Positions 45,036 through 53,690 of a DNA stretch of 64,000 nt are shown here, in pieces. Origin of the DNA: SBBG01 sp033717875 (lineage in GTDB: Bacteria; Pseudomonadota; Gammaproteobacteria; Ga0077554; Ga007554); contig JADDKJ010000004.1 in assembly GCA_033717875.1 (NCBI GenBank), positions 1 to 64,000 of the forward strand, given 5' to 3'. Positions within the stretch are counted from its first letter, which is position 1, and each line of letters opens with the position of its first letter. A program made the translations under genes and the position numbers. The notes beneath the pieces were generated by a model. The model worked only from the letters and a program-made list of their open reading frames with translations. It did no database searches and was not told the origin of the DNA.

Positions 45036-45924
45036 GAGACACTGTTTCCTGAAGAAGCGGGAAAACGGGGGCGGCCTGTGTTCCTTCCAGAAACACCCGA
45101 TCCATGCGTCCCCAGCGGAAATCCTTGAGCAGCGCCGCAAGACGCGCCTCCATACGATGCAGATTCAGATAATGACGAAAACGGGTCTTGAGACTGATGC
45201 CTTGCATACGCGGCTGGCCGGGATCGATCTCCCAGGGATGAAAATAAAACACGCAGGGTTGGCTGTCATCGTTGTTGACCCGGCGCATCGCCCAACGCGA
45301 CACGCCATAGGGCAGAAAGCGGAAATAACCGCCACCGCCACAAGGCAGCTTTTGATCAAACACGTTCACCGTCGTCACGGGAATCTCAAGCAAATTCTTT
45401 TTTTCGTGCGGATAAAAGGCAAAACGCGGCGCCTCGGGCATGCCATAAAGATCGTGGCGGATGGGATAGATGCTGGAACTGTAAACATGGCCGGTTTCGG
45501 CCAGCACATCCAGCGCCCACAGATTGCGCGCACCAATGGAATAACTCGCCGCCCGGTAACCGCGCACCTGCACGCCGCCGGTGTCTTCCAGCATCCTCTT
45601 GGTACGGCAGACATCCTCGCGGAATTGCTGCGGTGACTGGTGTATCACCCGCACATGGCTATAACCATGGCTGGCCAGCTCATGGCCGTTGTCCACGATG
45701 CGCCTGAGCAATTGCGGATAACGCTCCGCCACCCAGCCCAACATGAAAAATGTCGCCTTGACGCCATGCGCATCGAACAACGCCATCACCCGCTCGGTAT
45801 TGTCCTCGACCCGGCACGGCGTGACATCCCACTGCTCGCGGCGCACATGCTTTTCAAAGGCGGAAACCTGAAAATAATCCTCCACGTCCACCGTCATCGC
45901 ATTGCATATGCTATCCAGTATCAT
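45025..45924 (-). CDS. Polysaccharide deacetylase, XrtA-associated (NodB fold, DUF3473)
   Basis: A 299-residue protein: NodB-type deacetylase (catalytic/metal region TVDVEDYFQ 11-19, HELASHGYSH 81-90 with H86 and H90) followed by a DUF3473 tail (CVFYFHPWEIDPGQPRM, HYLNLHRMEARLAALL). It probably removes acetyl groups from N-acetylhexosamine units, which WecB next door helps supply. The start at 45924 sits in the ATGA overlap with wecB. Confidence 0.88.
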   Translation of the reverse strand: MILDSICNAMTVDVEDYFQVSAFEKHVRREQWDVTPCRVEDNTERVMALFDAHGVKATFFMLGWVAERYPQLLRRIVDNGHELASHGYSHVRVIHQSPQQFREDVCRTKRMLEDTGGVQVRGYRAASYSIGARNLWALDVLAETGHVYSSSIYPIRHDLYGMPEAPRFAFYPHEKKNLLEIPVTTVNVFDQKLPCGGGGYFRFLPYGVSRWAMRRVNNDDSQPCVFYFHPWEIDPGQPRMQGISLKTRFRHYLNLHRMEARLAALLKDFRWGRMDRVFLEGTQAAPVFPLLQETVSHAG

Positions 45925-47054
45925 GGCAGCCACTCACACAATGCCGCCGCGATACGCTGCGCGGCACGTCCGTCCCACAACTCCGGCACCCTGCCCGCCT
46001 TGCCGCCATTTTTCAGAACGTCGCTCACTGCCGCCATGATTTTCACCGCATCGGTCCCGACAATGGTATTGGTGCCTTGCTCCACCGTTATCGGCCGCTC
46101 GGTGTTTTCGCGCAAGGTGATACAGGGCACACCCAACGCCGTGGTCTCTTCCTGGATACCGCCCGAGTCGGTCAACACCAGGCGGGCGCGCGACATCAGC
46201 CCGAGCATTTCGAGATAACCCAGCGGCGGCAGGCGCTGAATGCGCGACGTGTCGAGCAACCCGGCCAACCCCGCCTGCGCAATGCGCGCCTCGGTACGTG
46301 GATGTATCGGGAAGATCAATGGCAGATCCGCGCTGATCTCACGCAACACGGTCAGCAACCTTCCCAGTACCACGGGATCGTCGACATTCGACGGGCGATG
46401 CAAGGTCAATACACCAAAGCCGGTGGAACCCGCCAGAAACGGCGCGGAATCGGTCACCGCCGCCAAAGTCTGCTCCGCCGGCGTGGCCTGCTTGACGTGC
46501 CGCATCAACGTGTCGATCATCACGTTGCCGGCGAAATGGATGCGCTCGTCCGCCACACCCTCGCGCAACAGGTTGTCGCGCGCGCTACGCTCGGTGGTGA
46601 ACAACAGATCGGAAATCTGATCGGTGAGCACGCGGTTGATCTCCTCAGGCATGGCGCGATCGTAACTGCGCAGCCCCGCCTCGACATGAATCACCGGCAC
46701 ACCCTTTTTCGACGCCACCAGGGCGCAGGCAATGGTGGAATTGACATCCCCCACCACCAGCACCGCCTGCGGCCGCTCCACATCCAGCACCGGCTCGAAA
46801 TGACGCATGATCTCCGCCGTCTGCATCGCATGGCTGCCGGAACCCACACCGAGATCGACATCGGGATGGGGAATACCCAGCTGAGTGAAGAACTGATGTT
46901 TCATCGCCGCATCGTAATGCTGGCCCGTATGCACCAGATGCGCCCGCAACGCCCGCGGCGCCGACACCAGCGCCTCCATGATCGGCGCGATTTTCATGAA
47001 GTTGGGGCGGGCGCCTACGACGCAAACTATTTTTGGTACCGTTGAATTTTTCAC
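45921..47054 (-). CDS. wecB: UDP-N-acetylglucosamine 2-epimerase (non-hydrolysing)
   Basis: A 377-residue GT-B-like epimerase. Motifs: CVVGARPNFMKIAPIMEAL (11-29), HTGQHYD (42-48), VVGDVNSTIA, HVEAGLRSYDRAMPEEINR (near 120) and LTDSGGIQEETTALGVPCIT (near 290). It makes UDP-ManNAc from UDP-GlcNAc for the polysaccharide. In XrtA clusters it normally follows the ATPase gene directly; here the Rhs island separates them. About 70 bp upstream are REP-like and transposase-derived sequences, so it may have lost its original leader and depend on a new promoter. Confidence 0.93.
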   Translation of the reverse strand: MKNSTVPKIVCVVGARPNFMKIAPIMEALVSAPRALRAHLVHTGQHYDAAMKHQFFTQLGIPHPDVDLGVGSGSHAMQTAEIMRHFEPVLDVERPQAVLVVGDVNSTIACALVASKKGVPVIHVEAGLRSYDRAMPEEINRVLTDQISDLLFTTERSARDNLLREGVADERIHFAGNVMIDTLMRHVKQATPAEQTLAAVTDSAPFLAGSTGFGVLTLHRPSNVDDPVVLGRLLTVLREISADLPLIFPIHPRTEARIAQAGLAGLLDTSRIQRLPPLGYLEMLGLMSRARLVLTDSGGIQEETTALGVPCITLRENTERPITVEQGTNTIVGTDAVKIMAAVSDVLKNGGKAGRVPELWDGRAAQRIAAALCEWLP

Positions 47055-47101
47055 TGTCTATCCTGTTGATTCGGCCAGATGGAATCTTATTAACCCGGCG
47101 A

Positions 47102-47380
47102 TCAAGTATATCTGCTTTTCACCCTCTCCCGCGCGCGGGAGAGGGCTGGGGTGAGGGTAATGATGATGGGGTCAACGCGGGTTCGTGTGGGTTGCTTCCT
47201 GTAGCCATGTAGCGTTGAATGAGGCCAATCCACAGGGCGGTTGACCCAGCCATGCTTCACCGGGTTGTAATGTATATAATCCACATGCCGTATCAGATCA
47301 TGCTCATCCCGGATTTGGTGTTCTCGATATGTCCGCTGCCAGATATCCCGTTCCCGTTTGGCCACAGGGCTGGCGCGGAT
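47102..47380 (-). pseudogene. REP-associated tyrosine transposase (RAYT), C-terminal remnant
   Basis: The minus-strand frame contains KRERDIWQRTYREHQIRDEH, then DLIRHVDYIHYNPVKHGW and RPVDWPHSTLHGY, a strong match to the C-terminal half of Y1 RAYT transposases. The HUH motif and catalytic tyrosine region are missing; upstream sequence in the same frame is unrelated and looks like joined repeat debris. The region to 47650 holds nothing else recognisable. A perfect REP-like palindrome lies at the 3' end. Confidence 0.75.
47122..47145. repeat. REP-like perfect 24-bp palindrome
   Basis: ccctctcccgcg followed directly by cgcgggagaggg, then ctggggtgagggt. This resembles common extragenic palindromes that RAYT transposases mobilise, and it lies at the end of the RAYT remnant. 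Confidence 0.7.
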
Positions 47381-47653
47381 GCGTTCGCCTTTTGGGCGCT
47401 GTATTCCTATCGCGTCCTCTACGAGATAAAGACCACGCACATCAACATTCTGGCGGTCATCCACAAGCGACGCGACTTGCAGGTGGGGGAAGTTCCGAGA
47501 GAGCCGTAGCCGCGGCGGCTCATGCATCGAATCCCGGAATCCGTTTCACTCCTTCCGGGGTATCTCGCTGGCATGCGTGCATCACTTGACTTCGCACTTT
47601 CCGTTCTCGTAATTCCAGCGCCCGCCATTATCTAGGCAGCGGTCAATTTGTAT

Positions 47654-47731
47654 TTACTGCCACAGCCAAACACCCCCAACTACCAATAGAGCAACGACTA
47701 CAGCAATAAAGATAACTTTCTTGCTAAACAT
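47654..47731 (-). CDS. 25-residue membrane peptide
   Basis: The minus strand encodes MFSKKVIFIAVVVALLVVGG, then VWLWQ and TAA. It is one transmembrane helix with a basic N-terminus and aromatic C-terminus. A purine-rich GAGGGACTG lies directly before the ATG, a plausible ribosome-binding site. Too short for most gene finders. Its N-terminal style (K-K-V/I-I-I... helix) resembles the 54-residue protein upstream. Function unknown; it may be a relic or orphan of an Rhs-associated cassette. Confidence 0.45.
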   Translation of the reverse strand: MFSKKVIFIAVVVALLVVGGVWLWQ

Positions 47732-47852
47732 CAGTCCCTCATCAAATCAATAATGCGGCGAGAGGCCATTAGGCCGGAACAGGCCGCAAAAAATTTCACA
47801 GGCCATGGATGAGCTATTCGCACCCGCACAACCGGCAACATTCGCTACATCC

Positions 47853-47879
47853 GGTGCAATGCACTTCGCTTATTGCACC
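47853..47879. repeat. Short dispersed-type palindrome (ggtgcaat...attgcacc)
   Basis: 8-bp arms 47853-47860 and 47872-47879 around gcacttcgctt. The whole string looks like the interspersed 'gtgcaatgcgcttcgcttattgcacc' repeat familiar from many proteobacterial intergenic regions. Confidence 0.6.
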
Positions 47880-47922
47880 CTACGTCTACCAGGGCGCCTT
47901 ACGCGGGTTACCAGGATTCATC

Positions 47923-48087
47923 TTATGGGGGCACTTTCCATTGAGATCCCTCACAATGACCCCAATACCCACTTTCAGTATTCCAACGTCCACCACGATC
48001 TAAGCACGTATCGACTTGGATTTCGCGATATATCCATACTATTAAAAGCATCAGCACTATAGAAATTATGATTTTTTTCAGGGTCAT
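47923..48087 (-). CDS. 54-residue membrane protein with C-L-D-R-G-G-R-W motif
   Basis: From ATG 48087 the minus strand encodes MTLKKIIISIVLMLLIVWIY, then REIQVDTCLDRGGRWNTESG and YWGHCEGSQWKVPP. One N-terminal transmembrane helix is followed by a small periplasmic or extracellular part with two cysteines (C28, C45) that could pair. The D-x-C-L-D-x-G-G-x-W pattern recurs, as I recall, in small proteins encoded downstream of Rhs toxins. No strong ribosome-binding site is evident. It lies 175 bp downstream of the putative immunity gene. It could be an orphan immunity protein. Confidence 0.55.
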   Translation of the reverse strand: MTLKKIIISIVLMLLIVWIYREIQVDTCLDRGGRWNTESGYWGHCEGSQWKVPP

Positions 48088-48113
48088 CTAGCGTGCCCCA
48101 AACTAGCAAGTAG

Positions 48114-48140
48114 CCCGGATGGAGAAAAGCGTAATCCGGG
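48114..48140. repeat. Short dispersed-type palindrome (cccggat...atccggg)
   Basis: 7-bp arms 48114-48120 and 48134-48140 around ggagaaaagcgta. The string tagcccggatggag...gtaatccggga is a common extragenic repeat type in proteobacteria. It lies just upstream of the 54-residue gene. The rest of 48141-48262 shows no supported gene. Confidence 0.6.
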
Positions 48141-48262
48141 AAACAGTCACCGCAACATCAGCGCGTAGAACCATTCACCGAAACCACCCCCGGCCATGTG
48201 GTTTCGATGAAGCACAGCGCAATCAAGAACGGCACCAGTTCAAATCACGGCGATCCTGGATT

Positions 48263-48532
48263 TCATTTCATTCCATCCGGGCTAAGTTTGCTCTTCATCC
48301 GTTCGGCATATTTCTCCAGTTCAGCTCTAAGCAGAATGTCGTATTCTTTGTCCCGTTTCCGAATATCTGCATCCGTCACAAAATGAACAACAGCATGTGC
48401 AGCTTCGGAAATAATATGATCAGCATCACTTCTTAAACCCGACAAGAAGCGACCAGCCTCATCGGCTGTCAGCGTCGCACATAGCGCCCTCTCAATAAGG
48501 GCAATGGCTTCTGAGTACAAATCGTGTATCAA
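48263..48532 (-). CDS. Putative immunity protein for the Rhs toxin
   Basis: An 89-residue, mostly helical, acidic protein: MIHDLYSEAIALIERALCAT ... DADHIISEAAHAVVHFVTDA ... ELEKYAERMKSKL. It reads from a TTG codon at 48532 whose TTGA overlaps the Rhs stop, which implies translational coupling. No other start precedes the conserved-looking region. Position directly after a polymorphic toxin, small size and lack of any other recognisable domain make immunity the likely role; this is inference. Its AT-rich composition differs from the surrounding operon. Confidence 0.6.
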   Translation of the reverse strand: MIHDLYSEAIALIERALCATLTADEAGRFLSGLRSDADHIISEAAHAVVHFVTDADIRKRDKEYDILLRAELEKYAERMKSKLSPDGMK

Positions 48533-51500
48533 TCAAAAATACTCCTTGGGTCAACAGAGTAATGATTGTTCATGTTCGGGGGAACATGAACATGCAATCT
48601 CGGCTCATTATTTGAACCCGGTATGGGCTGATAATCCATTCGTAAAACAGGCTTCTTTTGGTATCGAATTTGGCACACACGACCATTTCCGTGTTTCAAC
48701 CCAGGGCTGGGGCCATCAAAGTTCAAATCGTCCCAAAATTTCTTAACGGGGGCGGGTATCTTGAATCCTCTCAATCCTTCAGGATCGACAAAACTAAGTG
48801 GATTATTTTCGACATATGTATAGGTATTTAACCCACCCCTCAACCCAATCGGATCACTCTGCACATACCTCCCCACCCTCGGATCATAATCCCTGAAGTA
48901 GTTGTAATGCAGCCCCGTCTCCTTATCAAAATACTGCCCCGGAAATCTCAGGTTGTAGCTGAACTTCTTCTTGTCCCCGTCCGGGTCTTCATTGGTGGCG
49001 GTGGCGCCGAAGGGATCCGAGTCCCAGCGCCAGATCACTTTGTTCGCAGTGTCGGTGAGGGCGCGCGGAGTGTCGAGGTGGTCGGCGTGGATGTAGTAAG
49101 TGGCGGTGGGCGTGAGCACAGCGACGGGGGTATCGCCGAGGTAGACGGTTTCCTGGATCATTCCGGCGGTGCTGTTGTATTCGCCCAGCAGATGACCCTG
49201 CTCGTCGTAGACGAAGCGGTTGGTACCGGTGCTGACGCCAGTGCCGGTTTTCATGACGCGCTGGCCCAGGCCGTTGAGGGCATAGGTATTACTCTTGGTG
49301 CCATAGGCGACCTTGGACAATCGGCCTCGGGCGTTGTAGGTGTAGGCATAGGTGCCGTCGGCAGTGAGGTTTCCGGCGGCATCGTAGGTGTAGTTTTTGG
49401 GCGTGGTTCCGCTCTGGCCGATGAGACGGTTGCTGGTGGCGGGGATAGTGTAATCGGTGATGGCTCCGCCCTGGGTCAGCCGGGTGCGATTGCCGTTGAT
49501 GTCGTATTGGTGGCTGGAGGTCGCCCCGGCGGGATTGGCGTAGTCTGTGAGCCGGTCTAAGGCGTCATAGCCGTAGCTGTGGGTGCCGCTTGAGGTTTGT
49601 TGCAGGACGGGGCGGCCGGCGGCGTCATAGCTCAGGTTGCCTTGGGGGTGGCTGGTAAGGCGACCATCCGCGTCGAAAGCGCGTTGATAGACGGTACCGT
49701 TGCCCCATGTCCAGCTCTTGGCGGGGCCGTGGGGCTGGTATTGGACGTTGGAAAGCAGGGGCTGGCCGTTGAGGGTGATGTTACTGATTCGGCCGGCGGC
49801 GTCATAGCCATAAGCCACCTTCCTGGCGGAGGGATAGGTGATCTGGCTCAGGCGGCCGGCGCTGTCATAGGCATAGCTGAGGGTTTGGCTTACGGTACCG
49901 GTGAGTTGAATCTTGCTCAGGACGCGGCCTTGGGGGCTGTAGGTCCATTGTGTGTTGCCGCTGGGGTCGGTCATTTTGGTAAGGCGGCCCAGACCGTTGA
50001 CGCCGGTGTCGTATTGCCAGGTGATGGCGGCGCCGTCAACGAAGGCGGTTCTGGTCAGGCGATTGAGGGTGTCGTAGGTATAGGTGGTCTTCCGGTTGCG
50101 GGCATCGATCTGGGAGGTGAGGTTGCCGTTGGCGTCATAGGTGTTGGTCGTCGTCCCGGCATCCAGGCTGACGGTCTGGGTGAGGTTGTCCAGGCCGTCA
50201 TAGGTGTAGGCGGTGCCGATGCCGCGCGGGTCGGTGACTTGGGTGACTCGGTCGCTGGCGTCGTAGGCATAGCGGGTGATGCCACCGGCCGGGTCAGTGA
50301 CCTGGATCAGGCGGTTCAGGGCGTCATAGCTATTGGTGTTGGTGTAGCTCAGGGGGTTGGTGGTGGTGGTGAGGTTGCCGTTGGCGTCGTACTGGTAGGC
50401 GGTGCTCTGGTTCTGCGCGCCGAGGTGCTGGGCGAGACGGTTGAGGGCGTCGTAGACGCGAGTACGGGTTTGGGTGAGTACGCCGTTGGGGTCGTAGATG
50501 TCTTCCTTGATGCGGTTGCCCATCGGGTTGAGGGTGTAGGCGATACGGTTGCCGAGCGTGTCACCGATGGCAGTCAGGCGATGGGCGGCATCGTAGGTGT
50601 AGTTAACGACGGAAGCATCCGGCAAGGTGACCTTGATCAGTTGTCCCACGCCGTCGTATTGATAGGCGGTCACCTCACTGCCGATGGTGCGGGAGATAAG
50701 GCGGCCGCGCGGATCATAGGCCAATTGGGTGATGAGGCCGTTGGGATCCTGGATGGTCAGGGAGCGGCCGTGGGCGTCATAGGCGGTAAGGCGGGTGATG
50801 TGGCCCAGGGCGTTGGTGACGGTGGCGAGATTGCCCTGGCTGTCATAAGCGTAGGTGGTGACATCGGCGACATCGGTGCGCGGGCCGTCGGCGGTGAGCA
50901 CCTGGCCGAGGTTGTTATAGGTGTAGGTCCAAGTGCGGGATTGCGTGCCCGAGGCAAGGGTCTTTTGCAGCAGGTTGCCTTGGGCATCATAGGTGAACGT
51001 GGTGATGCGGTTGGACTCGGTGATTTTCGTAGGCAAGCGGAAAACCGGATGCCATTCGGTAGTGATGGTCCGCGCCTGGGGAGTGCCGTAGGCTTCGGTG
51101 CGGGAGATTTCGAGGTTGCGGGTGAGGTCGTGGGTGTATGTCGTTGTCACGCCGTTGAAGTCGGTTTTGGAGGCGACGTTGCCGTTGGGATCGTAGGTGG
51201 TGCTGGATGAGTCTCCGCCGCAGGTAGCGCAGGGCTGGGTGATGCCGGTGTTTTTGACGACACCGAGGATGGTCTGGAAATTGTAGGTGCGCGATGTGCC
51301 TAGGGCATCGGTCACAACGGTGGAACCGTCGGCATTGTAGGCCAGCGTAACCTTCTCCGCTCCACCCGCGTGTTCCGAAGAAATGGCCCGGCCTTGGGTG
51401 TCATAGGCGTAGGTGGCGTAGCGATCTCCGTTTTCGTCGATGATGCCGGTCAGGGCATGGGGGAAGGATGTGTTTTCATACAGATAGCTGCGAGTCTTTC

Positions 51501-52632
51501 CGTCTGGATAAGTGACGGAGGCCAAATTATTGCTGGTGTTGTAGGCATAACTATATATTCCCCCGGCAGGATCAGCTACCGCACTGATGCGATCTTGGGC
51601 ATCATACGCGAATGTGAGGAAACGACCAACAGGATCCGCAATGGTGGCAAGCCGATTGGCAGCATCGTAGCTTAGAACGTGAGTTAATCCGGTACGATTG
51701 GCAATCGATATCAGCTTGCCACTCACATCATAGGTTTCAATTTCGTCATTTTGACTATTGATGAATTTCCAACCAATGCCCTGACCTGCGACATCGGTAA
51801 GGCGAATCAAAGAATCAGCAATGTCAGAGTCGGCTATCCAAGCCCCATTCGTCAAAGTAAAGTGATAAGCTTTGCCATCATGGCGATAAGCGGTGGCGGT
51901 CGTAATGGTCGCCGACGAGTTTACCCGGATTTCCCGGCTATAGCTGTGCCGCCAGCGGCTACCACTTCCTAGCCCCAGGTAAGACTTTACCCCCCCGATT
52001 CTGCTGTTGTAATAAAACTCCAAGATTAAAGGAAAACTTCCTGAACCGACATATTGGATTTCGGGTTGATATTTGTTGCCCCAACCAGGATTAATTGGGT
52101 TCCCGACATAGCTGGCACCTTTTCCTGCGCCACCGCCGCCGCCACACTCCCCGCTATTTTTAGGTGGATTAAAAGTACCTGGAACACACGCATCACCGCC
52201 GGTATTGATGTACCCTTCTGGACAACCGTGATAACTATTCCCTGACAGCATTCCAGCGCTCCAGTATTCATCGCCATATCGCTGGTAAATATAACTGGCA
52301 TCCCAATTCGCCCCGAAAGTAAACGGCGGATTAATTTGCGTTATCACGCAACTCTTGAGATTGCGGCACGCTGTCCTAAGTGACGCATAAACCGCGTCAT
52401 TGAGTTCCAGATAGATCTCGTTAGGCCCCGACATGTTGTCGCGGTATTCCCAGTGTTTCGCCACGGGCATGGCGCCAGCCGAAGCATCAAGGACAAAAAA
52501 GCAAGAAACCAGTAAACCAGTAAACCAATGAGTTGCTTTACGGGCATACCGGAATGGCGAGAGAGAGTAGCGTGCACCATGCGCACGGATTAGCGACAAA
52601 GACATGATGCACATTATTGACTGACTTGACAT
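48529..52632 (-). CDS. Rhs/YD-repeat polymorphic toxin
   Basis: A 1367-residue secreted-type protein. The N-terminus has a hydrophobic segment consistent with export (HWFTGLLVSCFFVLDASAGA, near 38-57), then a cysteine/glycine-rich region and a DUF6531-like GNPINPGWGNKYQPEIQY. About 25-30 YD repeats (x-Y-D-x-x-G-R/N-L) make the shell. The core signature RDYDPRVGRYVQSDPIGL ends near residue 1264. The variable tip, about 80 residues, contains FDGPSPGLKHGNGRVCQIRY and EPRLHVHV and matches no toxin family I can name. The ATG at 52632 has GGGGGTGG just upstream. No VgrG, PAAR or T6SS gene is nearby, so the export route is unclear. It interrupts the XrtA cluster. Confidence 0.88.
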   Translation of the reverse strand: MSSQSIMCIMSLSLIRAHGARYSLSPFRYARKATHWFTGLLVSCFFVLDASAGAMPVAKHWEYRDNMSGPNEIYLELNDAVYASLRTACRNLKSCVITQINPPFTFGANWDASYIYQRYGDEYWSAGMLSGNSYHGCPEGYINTGGDACVPGTFNPPKNSGECGGGGGAGKGASYVGNPINPGWGNKYQPEIQYVGSGSFPLILEFYYNSRIGGVKSYLGLGSGSRWRHSYSREIRVNSSATITTATAYRHDGKAYHFTLTNGAWIADSDIADSLIRLTDVAGQGIGWKFINSQNDEIETYDVSGKLISIANRTGLTHVLSYDAANRLATIADPVGRFLTFAYDAQDRISAVADPAGGIYSYAYNTSNNLASVTYPDGKTRSYLYENTSFPHALTGIIDENGDRYATYAYDTQGRAISSEHAGGAEKVTLAYNADGSTVVTDALGTSRTYNFQTILGVVKNTGITQPCATCGGDSSSTTYDPNGNVASKTDFNGVTTTYTHDLTRNLEISRTEAYGTPQARTITTEWHPVFRLPTKITESNRITTFTYDAQGNLLQKTLASGTQSRTWTYTYNNLGQVLTADGPRTDVADVTTYAYDSQGNLATVTNALGHITRLTAYDAHGRSLTIQDPNGLITQLAYDPRGRLISRTIGSEVTAYQYDGVGQLIKVTLPDASVVNYTYDAAHRLTAIGDTLGNRIAYTLNPMGNRIKEDIYDPNGVLTQTRTRVYDALNRLAQHLGAQNQSTAYQYDANGNLTTTTNPLSYTNTNSYDALNRLIQVTDPAGGITRYAYDASDRVTQVTDPRGIGTAYTYDGLDNLTQTVSLDAGTTTNTYDANGNLTSQIDARNRKTTYTYDTLNRLTRTAFVDGAAITWQYDTGVNGLGRLTKMTDPSGNTQWTYSPQGRVLSKIQLTGTVSQTLSYAYDSAGRLSQITYPSARKVAYGYDAAGRISNITLNGQPLLSNVQYQPHGPAKSWTWGNGTVYQRAFDADGRLTSHPQGNLSYDAAGRPVLQQTSSGTHSYGYDALDRLTDYANPAGATSSHQYDINGNRTRLTQGGAITDYTIPATSNRLIGQSGTTPKNYTYDAAGNLTADGTYAYTYNARGRLSKVAYGTKSNTYALNGLGQRVMKTGTGVSTGTNRFVYDEQGHLLGEYNSTAGMIQETVYLGDTPVAVLTPTATYYIHADHLDTPRALTDTANKVIWRWDSDPFGATATNEDPDGDKKKFSYNLRFPGQYFDKETGLHYNYFRDYDPRVGRYVQSDPIGLRGGLNTYTYVENNPLSFVDPEGLRGFKIPAPVKKFWDDLNFDGPSPGLKHGNGRVCQIRYQKKPVLRMDYQPIPGSNNEPRLHVHVPPNMNNHYSVDPRSIFD

Positions 52633-52697
52633 AACCACCCCCAATTGCGCGCGACACCTCCATATTCACGCGTTTATGACCAGTTTTGGCAAACCCT

Positions 52698-53678
52698 CTA
52701 CCCCTCATCCCCACCCCGCAAAACCGCCCGCCGTATCAATCCCAGTTCCTGATGAATCGATTCCTGCAAGGTTTGAACAGACTCCTCCAGCGCCGCCAGG
52801 CGCCGCTCGACGGTACCGCCTGTTGAAGCGATGCGCTCGTGGCGCGCGACGGAGCCCTGGGTGCGCGGCACTTCCTGCCGCAATTCCTCGGCGACCGCCG
52901 CGACGGCTTTTTCGTCGATGGTGTGGATCTCTTCCAGGAAACCGTACAACAACAGCCGGTCGCAGAAGGTATTGATGCGCCGGGGTATGCCGCCGGTCGC
53001 TTCATGGATGGCGGTGTAGGCGCCTTCGCTGAACGCGGGATCAGCCGTCCAGCCGGCCATGCGCAGGCGGTGTTCGATATAGGCGCGGGTCTCGTCGGCA
53101 TCCAGCGGGTTCAAATGGTAGGCGGCGATCACGCGCTGGCGCAATTGCTCCAGGCCGTCGGATTGCAGAATATGGCGGAACTCTTCCTGTCCGAGCAGGA
53201 AGCTTTGCAGCAGCGCTTTTTCACCGGACTGAAAGTTGGATAACATACGCAGCTCTTCCAGAGCGCGCGGCGGAATATTCTGCGCTTCATCCACCATCAG
53301 CAACACACGCTTGCCCTCTCGTGCGCGGGCGGTGAGGAAAACTTCGAGATTCTTCAGCAGCGCGGCCTTGCTCACCCCTTCATGCGCCAGCCCGAAGGAA
53401 GCGGCCACCATGCGCAGCATATCGTCGGCTTCGAGCTGGGTCGTCACCAGTTGCGCGGCGACGACGTTCTCGCGCGCCAGATCGGCGAACAAGGCGCGCA
53501 TCAATGTCGTCTTTCCCGTGCCGATGTCGCCGGTGACGACGATGAATCCCTCGCCCTGATTAACACCATAACGCAGATAGGCCATGGCGCGTTTGTGGCT
53601 GCGGCTGCCGAAAAAGAAACGCGGATCCGGGCTCAACTGGAACGGTTTGTCTCGCAGTTTGTAAAATGACTCGTACAT
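52698..53678 (-). CDS. XrtA-associated AAA ATPase (ExeA/GspA-like)
   Basis: A 326-residue ATPase beginning MYESFYKLRDKPFQLSPDPR. Walker A is GDIGTGKTT (50-58); Walker B is RVLLMVDEAQN (near 128). The AAA_22/ExeA-like fold and the ATGGIPRRINTFCDRLLLYG sensor-2 region near 225 are clear. A coiled-coil tail follows. In exosortase A loci it is encoded between the outer-membrane barrel and WecB and may energise assembly or anchoring of the export machinery. Here its downstream neighbour is the Rhs island. Confidence 0.9.
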   Translation of the reverse strand: MYESFYKLRDKPFQLSPDPRFFFGSRSHKRAMAYLRYGVNQGEGFIVVTGDIGTGKTTLMRALFADLARENVVAAQLVTTQLEADDMLRMVAASFGLAHEGVSKAALLKNLEVFLTARAREGKRVLLMVDEAQNIPPRALEELRMLSNFQSGEKALLQSFLLGQEEFRHILQSDGLEQLRQRVIAAYHLNPLDADETRAYIEHRLRMAGWTADPAFSEGAYTAIHEATGGIPRRINTFCDRLLLYGFLEEIHTIDEKAVAAVAEELRQEVPRTQGSVARHERIASTGGTVERRLAALEESVQTLQESIHQELGLIRRAVLRGGDEG

Positions 53679-53690
53679 CTTCGGTCCTTA

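Noticed and set aside
49597..51210. 537-codon plus-strand frame rich in Gly/Val within the Rhs gene
   Set aside because: Periodic GVIGVGG-like composition is the antisense image of the YD repeats, not a separate repeat protein.
48844..51750. Tandem DNA repeats in the Rhs gene as a possible CRISPR or minisatellite
   Set aside because: The periodicity is codon-level YD repeats of a single coding frame, with variable spacing and no constant direct repeat/spacer pattern. No CRISPR array or cas gene is present in the window.
48529..52632. Rhs protein as a type VI secretion effector
   Set aside because: No VgrG, PAAR, EagR or other T6SS gene is nearby, and the N-terminus looks like an export signal rather than a PAAR domain, so this was not claimed.
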